A stretch of 8,599 bases of DNA from Flavobacterium sp. (GTDB lineage Bacteria; Bacteroidota; Bacteroidia; Flavobacteriales; Flavobacteriaceae). Position 1 is the stretch's first letter, and each line of letters begins with the position of its first letter. Shown here one piece after another: positions 6,506-8,599 of the stretch. The position numbers and the translations under genes are program-made. The notes under the pieces were generated by a model. The model was not told where the DNA came from, searched no databases, and was given only the letters and a program-made list of their open reading frames with translations. The DNA lies in the NCBI GenBank assembly GCA_024642295.1, contig JAHEBK010000056.1:1-8599 (forward strand), written 5' to 3'.

Positions 6506-6536
6506 TGAAATCAATACAGTTTGATTTCAAAATCAA
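6506..6536 (-). repeat. Three overlapping arms forming two mutually exclusive hairpins in the J-domain gene leader
   Basis: TGAAATCAA (6506-6514) is complementary to TTGATTTCA (6521-6529) with a 6-nt loop. The same middle arm TTGATTT (6521-6527) is also complementary to AAATCAA (6530-6536). Only one pairing can form at a time. The element lies between the -7 motif at 6547-6554 and the start codon at 6477, in the predicted transcript leader. It could equally be repeated half-sites for a DNA-binding protein. Confidence 0.4.
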
Positions 6537-6546
6537 CAATTTTTTG

Positions 6547-6554
6547 CAAAGGTA
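6547..6554 (-). promoter_or_regulatory. Candidate -7 promoter element of the J-domain gene
   Basis: On the minus strand this reads TACCTTTG followed by C, an exact TAnnTTTG(C) match. A perfect TTG -33 is absent, but a GTG lies at 6580-6578 with 23 bp spacing. The start would be near 6541, giving a leader of about 60 nt. This suggests the J-domain gene need not depend on the gene at 6639-6887. Confidence 0.5.
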
Positions 6555-6616
6555 CACTTTTTTTTAAGTTTATGGTTCACTTATAAAAAATATTAAAAAA
6601 AGAGTAACAATGCCTT

Positions 6617-6632
6617 ATTTTACTAGTAAAAT
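6617..6632. repeat. Perfect 16-bp palindrome downstream of the 82-residue gene
   Basis: ATTTTACTAGTAAAAT is fully self-complementary with no spacer, and sits 6 bases past the stop codon of the gene at 6639-6887. In the minus direction a T-rich stretch follows, but about 15 bases later, so it is not a canonical terminator. A protein-binding site or a cruciform-prone element is possible. Confidence 0.4.
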
Positions 6633-6638
6633 CATTGA

Positions 6639-6887
6639 TTATTGTTCTGGTTTTAGGTTTGCTTTGTCGAAATTTTTTGATTTTTTCGGATATTTATTAA
6701 AACTGATGTCGCTTGGGTTTTCGATAATTGATTTGATGGTAACTAAATCACCTACAGCGTGTTTACTCATCACCATTTTGTAATCTAATAAAAATTCACC
6801 ACAAAAAAAGTTGTTGTTTTCATCTTTCTCAATTATTCCTGTATAAATTCCTTTTTGTAATATTCTGTCTTCTGAAGCTTTTGTCAT
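6639..6887 (-). CDS. Small protein of unknown function (82 aa)
   Basis: I do not recognise this family. From the ATG at 6887 it gives 82 residues: MTKASEDRILQKGIYTGII, an acidic loop KDENNN, a beta-rich middle (FFCGEFLLDYKMVMSKHAVGDLVTIKSII), and a Lys/Asn-rich, probably disordered end from about residue 60. There is no signal peptide or membrane segment, so it is probably cytoplasmic. The alternating hydrophobic pattern with GDLVTI would suit a small beta-barrel, but that is only an impression. An in-frame TTG at 6908 is rejected as the start because it lies inside the -7 promoter element. It is divergent from the gene at 6966 across only 78 bp. It lies upstream of the J-domain gene on the same strand, separated by 161 bp and a second promoter. 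Confidence 0.65.
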   Translation of the reverse strand: MTKASEDRILQKGIYTGIIEKDENNNFFCGEFLLDYKMVMSKHAVGDLVTIKSIIENPSDISFNKYPKKSKNFDKANLKPEQ

Positions 6888-6905
6888 CTTATATAAATTA
6901 AGTGG

Positions 6906-6913
6906 CAAAGTTA
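6906..6913 (-). promoter_or_regulatory. Candidate -7 promoter element of the 82-residue gene
   Basis: On the minus strand TAACTTTG plus C matches TAnnTTTG(C). Transcription would start near 6900, giving a leader of about 14 nt before the ATG at 6887. No TTG -33 is found at the usual spacing. It is back to back with the plus-strand promoter at 6935-6962. Confidence 0.5.
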
Positions 6914-6934
6914 ATCAATTATAAAGTCTAATTT

Positions 6935-6962
6935 TTGATTTTGGAGATTCTTGTTATATTTG
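6935..6962 (+). promoter_or_regulatory. Full -33/-7 promoter nearly abutting the start codon at 6966
   Basis: TTG at 6935-6937, a 17-bp spacer and TATATTTG at 6955-6962 match the Bacteroidota consensus exactly, and C follows the -7 element. The -7 element ends only three bases before the ATG at 6966. Transcription would therefore begin at or within a few bases of the start codon, implying a leaderless or near-leaderless message. Confidence 0.6.
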
Positions 6963-6965
6963 CTT

Positions 6966-7520
6966 ATGGATAAAATCTTTCGACCTAGCCCTAATTCTTT
7001 TAAGAATACTTTTTGCGCTTTTAAAGAAGTGGATGTAGTTATTATCAAAGGATGGCAACCACAATTTCAAAGTAAAGCGGGGAGTTCCTATTATTATACA
7101 AAAGAGGGAATGTATCGGTATTCCAATCATTGGGGACGATTAGCCAATAGCAAATGGCGGTTGATACCTATTGAACCTGCAACGCAAGCTAAGAAAAAAT
7201 TAGGTTTTGCTTTATGGGATGAGTTTTATCCTGATAATGCTGAGGATAAACTCTATTATTTAAAAGTGGACTATCTCTCGAATACGGTCAATTATGAGCA
7301 TAAAAACAATACAGAATACGACGGGAAATCTATTTTAAGGACTAGTTTTGAAACTACCAAAAAAATTAAACAAATAAGAAATTTACAGCAACTCACTTCA
7401 TGGGCTAAATATTTTGAATATGAAGATTTGAATGTTTTAAGAAAACAGATTATTGAGGAATTGGTTTACACGAATAAATCACTTGAAGAAATCAAGGGAG
7501 AGTTGTTAAAAAATGAATAG
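6966..7520 (+). CDS. Conserved-looking hypothetical protein, Trp/Tyr-rich (184 aa)
   Basis: I cannot assign a named domain. From the ATG at 6966 the product has 184 residues and no signal peptide or membrane segment. The N-terminal two thirds look like a compact aromatic fold: IIKGWQPQFQS (27-36), YYYTKEGMYRYSNHWGRLANSKWRL (42-66), FALWDEFYPD (81-90) and LYYLKVDYLSNTVNY (96-110). The C-terminal third (about 134-184) is helical: a segment with LTSWAKYF (143-150), then helices VLRKQIIEELV and SLEEIKGELLKN. Short, Trp-centred motifs of this kind suggest a binding role, but none is known to me. The upstream in-frame TTG at 6951 lies within the promoter and is rejected. The gene is divergent from the 82-residue gene. 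Downstream lie a 264-bp gap and the secreted protein gene. Confidence 0.8.
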   Translation: MDKIFRPSPNSFKNTFCAFKEVDVVIIKGWQPQFQSKAGSSYYYTKEGMYRYSNHWGRLANSKWRLIPIEPATQAKKKLGFALWDEFYPDNAEDKLYYLKVDYLSNTVNYEHKNNTEYDGKSILRTSFETTKKIKQIRNLQQLTSWAKYFEYEDLNVLRKQIIEELVYTNKSLEEIKGELLKNE

Positions 7521-7784
7521 TTATTAATTCGCTGGATACAATATTAAATAAGGTCTATTCTAATTTATTGTAGTACAAATTCCACTACTTAAAGTAGGAA
7601 ATTTTTAAAAAGCGCTTTCTGTTTTAATGGCTAACTAGAACTAACATTAACGATTAATTCTCTTACTTGATGTCATCAGTCTAGGCGAAAACAGCTTTTG
7701 ATTTATTTAAGATTAGTTCATTTATATTTTAGATATTAGTTGTTTAATTTTGTTTACCAATTGAACTTAAAAAACATAAAACTC
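7521..7784. other. 264-bp intergenic region with a weak hairpin and a downstream promoter
   Basis: No gene of useful length is supported here. An imperfect hairpin at 7579-7600 (core CTAC/GTAG with a 5-nt loop) precedes an AT-rich run at 7601-7610 and may end transcription of the upstream gene weakly. AAAGCGCTTT at 7609-7618 is a 10-bp palindrome. CTAAC occurs at 7631 and again at 7641. The -7 motif of the following gene is at 7745. An unannotated small RNA cannot be excluded, but nothing shows it directly. Confidence 0.35.
7745..7752 (+). promoter_or_regulatory. Candidate -7 promoter element of the secreted protein gene
   Basis: TAATTTTG matches TAnnTTTG. The predicted start is near 7758, giving a leader of about 27 nt before the ATG at 7785. 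No TTG -33 lies at 17-23 bp upstream, so the promoter would be weak or activator-dependent if real. It also argues against an in-frame TTG start at 7740. Confidence 0.45.
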
Positions 7785-8510
7785 ATGAAATATTTTTCCC
7801 TTTCCAAAACAGTGATCTTACTGCTTTGTGTTTTTACAATTACTAATGTTGTAGTAGCTCAGTCAGATTCAGATAAAGCCAATGCCATCGTTGACCAAAT
7901 GCTCACGGCCATGGGCGGTAGTAAGAATTACAACAATACACATTATATACAATGGGAATTTGGAAAAAGAAAATTGTATTGGGACAAATGGTCAGGAGAT
8001 GTCCGGATTGAAAGTACTGAAAACAATCAATGTATTTTGGTCAATGTAAATACATTAAAAGGAAAAGTTTTTGAAAATGGAATCCCTGTGGAAGATGATG
8101 TTAAAATTAACAAATTACTCAAACAGGCCAAAAACTGGTGGATAAATGATTCGTATTGGTTAGTCATGCCATGGAAATTGCAAGATCCTGGTGTAACTTT
8201 AACGTATATTAAAACAGATGTACTTCCTGACGGAAAAGCTGCCGATATTTTGCAACTCACATTTAGTACAGTAGGTGTAACACCAGACAATAAATATTGG
8301 GTTTATGTAGACCAACAAGATCACTTGATTAAGCAATGGTCTTTTTATAAAAATTTTAATGATGCCGAGCCTCAGTTTACAAGAGCTTGGGATAATTATC
8401 AAAAAACAGGAGCTATTTTATTATCCTATAATAGGAGTAAAGGTGCAGGAGGTCCCAGAAATGTAGTGGTAAGTACTAATCTGGATTCGGCTATTTTTAC
8501 TAAATTATAA
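7785..8510 (+). CDS. Secreted or periplasmic protein, possibly LolA-like fold (241 aa)
   Basis: I know no functional name for it. The ATG at 7785 opens a clear type I signal peptide: MKYFSLSK, a hydrophobic core ILLLCVFTITNVVV, and likely cleavage after Ala25 (VVVA|QSDSD). The mature protein begins AIVDQMLTAMGG, a helix seen at the start of many LolA/LppX-like lipoprotein-carrier folds. Beta strands rich in Trp and Tyr follow: YIQWEFGKRKLYWDKWSGDVRIES, WWINDSYWLVMPWKLQDPGVTL, ILQLTFSTVGVTPDNKYWVYVDQQDHLIKQWSFYK. The order of strands and the 'helix then curved sheet' pattern support the fold impression, but this is inference from appearance. The absence of a lipobox Cys argues against a lipoprotein. 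A longer start at TTG 7740 would place 15 polar residues before the signal peptide and is rejected. A terminator follows. Confidence 0.8.
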   Translation: MKYFSLSKTVILLLCVFTITNVVVAQSDSDKANAIVDQMLTAMGGSKNYNNTHYIQWEFGKRKLYWDKWSGDVRIESTENNQCILVNVNTLKGKVFENGIPVEDDVKINKLLKQAKNWWINDSYWLVMPWKLQDPGVTLTYIKTDVLPDGKAADILQLTFSTVGVTPDNKYWVYVDQQDHLIKQWSFYKNFNDAEPQFTRAWDNYQKTGAILLSYNRSKGAGGPRNVVVSTNLDSAIFTKL

Positions 8511-8520
8511 AGTTATTTAA

Positions 8521-8560
8521 AAGAGATGTACACCACATCTTTTAACAAAATATTTTTTTT
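8521..8560 (+). terminator. Probable intrinsic terminator after the secreted protein gene
   Basis: AAGAGATGT (8521-8529) pairs with ACATCTTTT (8535-8543), including one G-U pair, around a 5-nt loop. A run of eight T (8553-8560) follows after nine bases. The distance to the T-run is longer than ideal. The remaining bases to the window end show no feature. Confidence 0.6.
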
Positions 8561-8599
8561 ATCAAAATCAGAACCTGTCTTGTGGTTTGCTAATTTTTA

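Noticed and set aside
7631..7645. Short tandem repeat (CTAAC twice at 10-bp spacing), possible CRISPR-like or satellite element
   Set aside because: There are only two five-base copies with no spacer regularity, which is expected by chance in AT-rich DNA.
8027..8402. Two minus-strand open frames of 87 and 67 codons at 8027-8290 and 8199-8402
   Set aside because: Both are antisense shadows of the secreted protein gene, which has a convincing signal peptide and composition.
8513..8596. A 27-codon minus-strand open stretch ending just after the secreted protein gene, possible C-terminus of a convergent gene
   Set aside because: An in-frame TAA occupies 8597-8599 at its 5' side and there is no ATG. 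It also coincides with the terminator hairpin.
1..8599. Mobile element, prophage, toxin-antitoxin or defence island
   Set aside because: No transposase, integrase, terminal inverted repeats, target duplications, tRNA junction or recognisable defence domain was seen, and composition looks even throughout.

Overview
The window looks like an ordinary chromosomal stretch from a flavobacterium-like member of the Bacteroidota. Three things point there. The DNA is AT-rich, and start codons lack strong Shine-Dalgarno sequences. Several genes are preceded by a TAnnTTTG(C) -7 promoter element, the type typical of this phylum. The gene content also fits: a large TonB-dependent receptor with an N-terminal carboxypeptidase-regulatory-like domain, a short MenE-type ligase, a J-domain/KTSC protein and several conserved-looking small proteins of unknown role. 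I see no rRNA, tRNA, CRISPR array, insertion sequence, phage gene or recognisable defence system.

Layout. Positions 1-519 (minus) hold the N-terminal 173 codons of class II fumarase, which runs off the left edge. A divergent small membrane protein (703-867, plus) follows. It converges on a long TonB-dependent outer-membrane receptor (933-3428, minus) across a shared bidirectional terminator. The receptor lies 77 bp downstream of an ArsC-family thioredoxin-fold protein (3506-3850, minus). I find no -7 motif in that gap, so the two may be co-transcribed. A divergent intergenic region with a perfect 19-bp inverted repeat (3932-3950) separates this pair from a plus-strand pair: a CPBP-family membrane protease (3978-4880) and, 22 bp later, a MenE-like acyl-CoA ligase (4903-5955). 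That pair ends in a strong hairpin terminator.

Two minus-strand genes follow: a J-domain + KTSC-domain protein (6037-6477) and an 82-residue unknown (6639-6887), each with its own -7 motif. Divergent from them are two plus-strand genes: a 184-residue Trp/Tyr-rich unknown (6966-7520), whose promoter sits almost on its start codon, and a secreted protein resembling LolA-fold proteins (7785-8510), followed by a terminator. The last 40 bases hold nothing I can name.

How the genes work together. Fumarase (TCA cycle) and the MenE-like enzyme (menaquinone, the respiratory quinone of this group) belong to central and respiratory metabolism. The receptor and the LolA-like protein belong to the envelope. 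The rest are of unknown or general function. I did not find a clear novel multi-gene system. The points most worth a second look are the uncharacterised small genes, the palindrome between the divergent operons, the near-leaderless promoter at 6935-6962, and the mutually exclusive hairpins in the leader of the J-domain gene.
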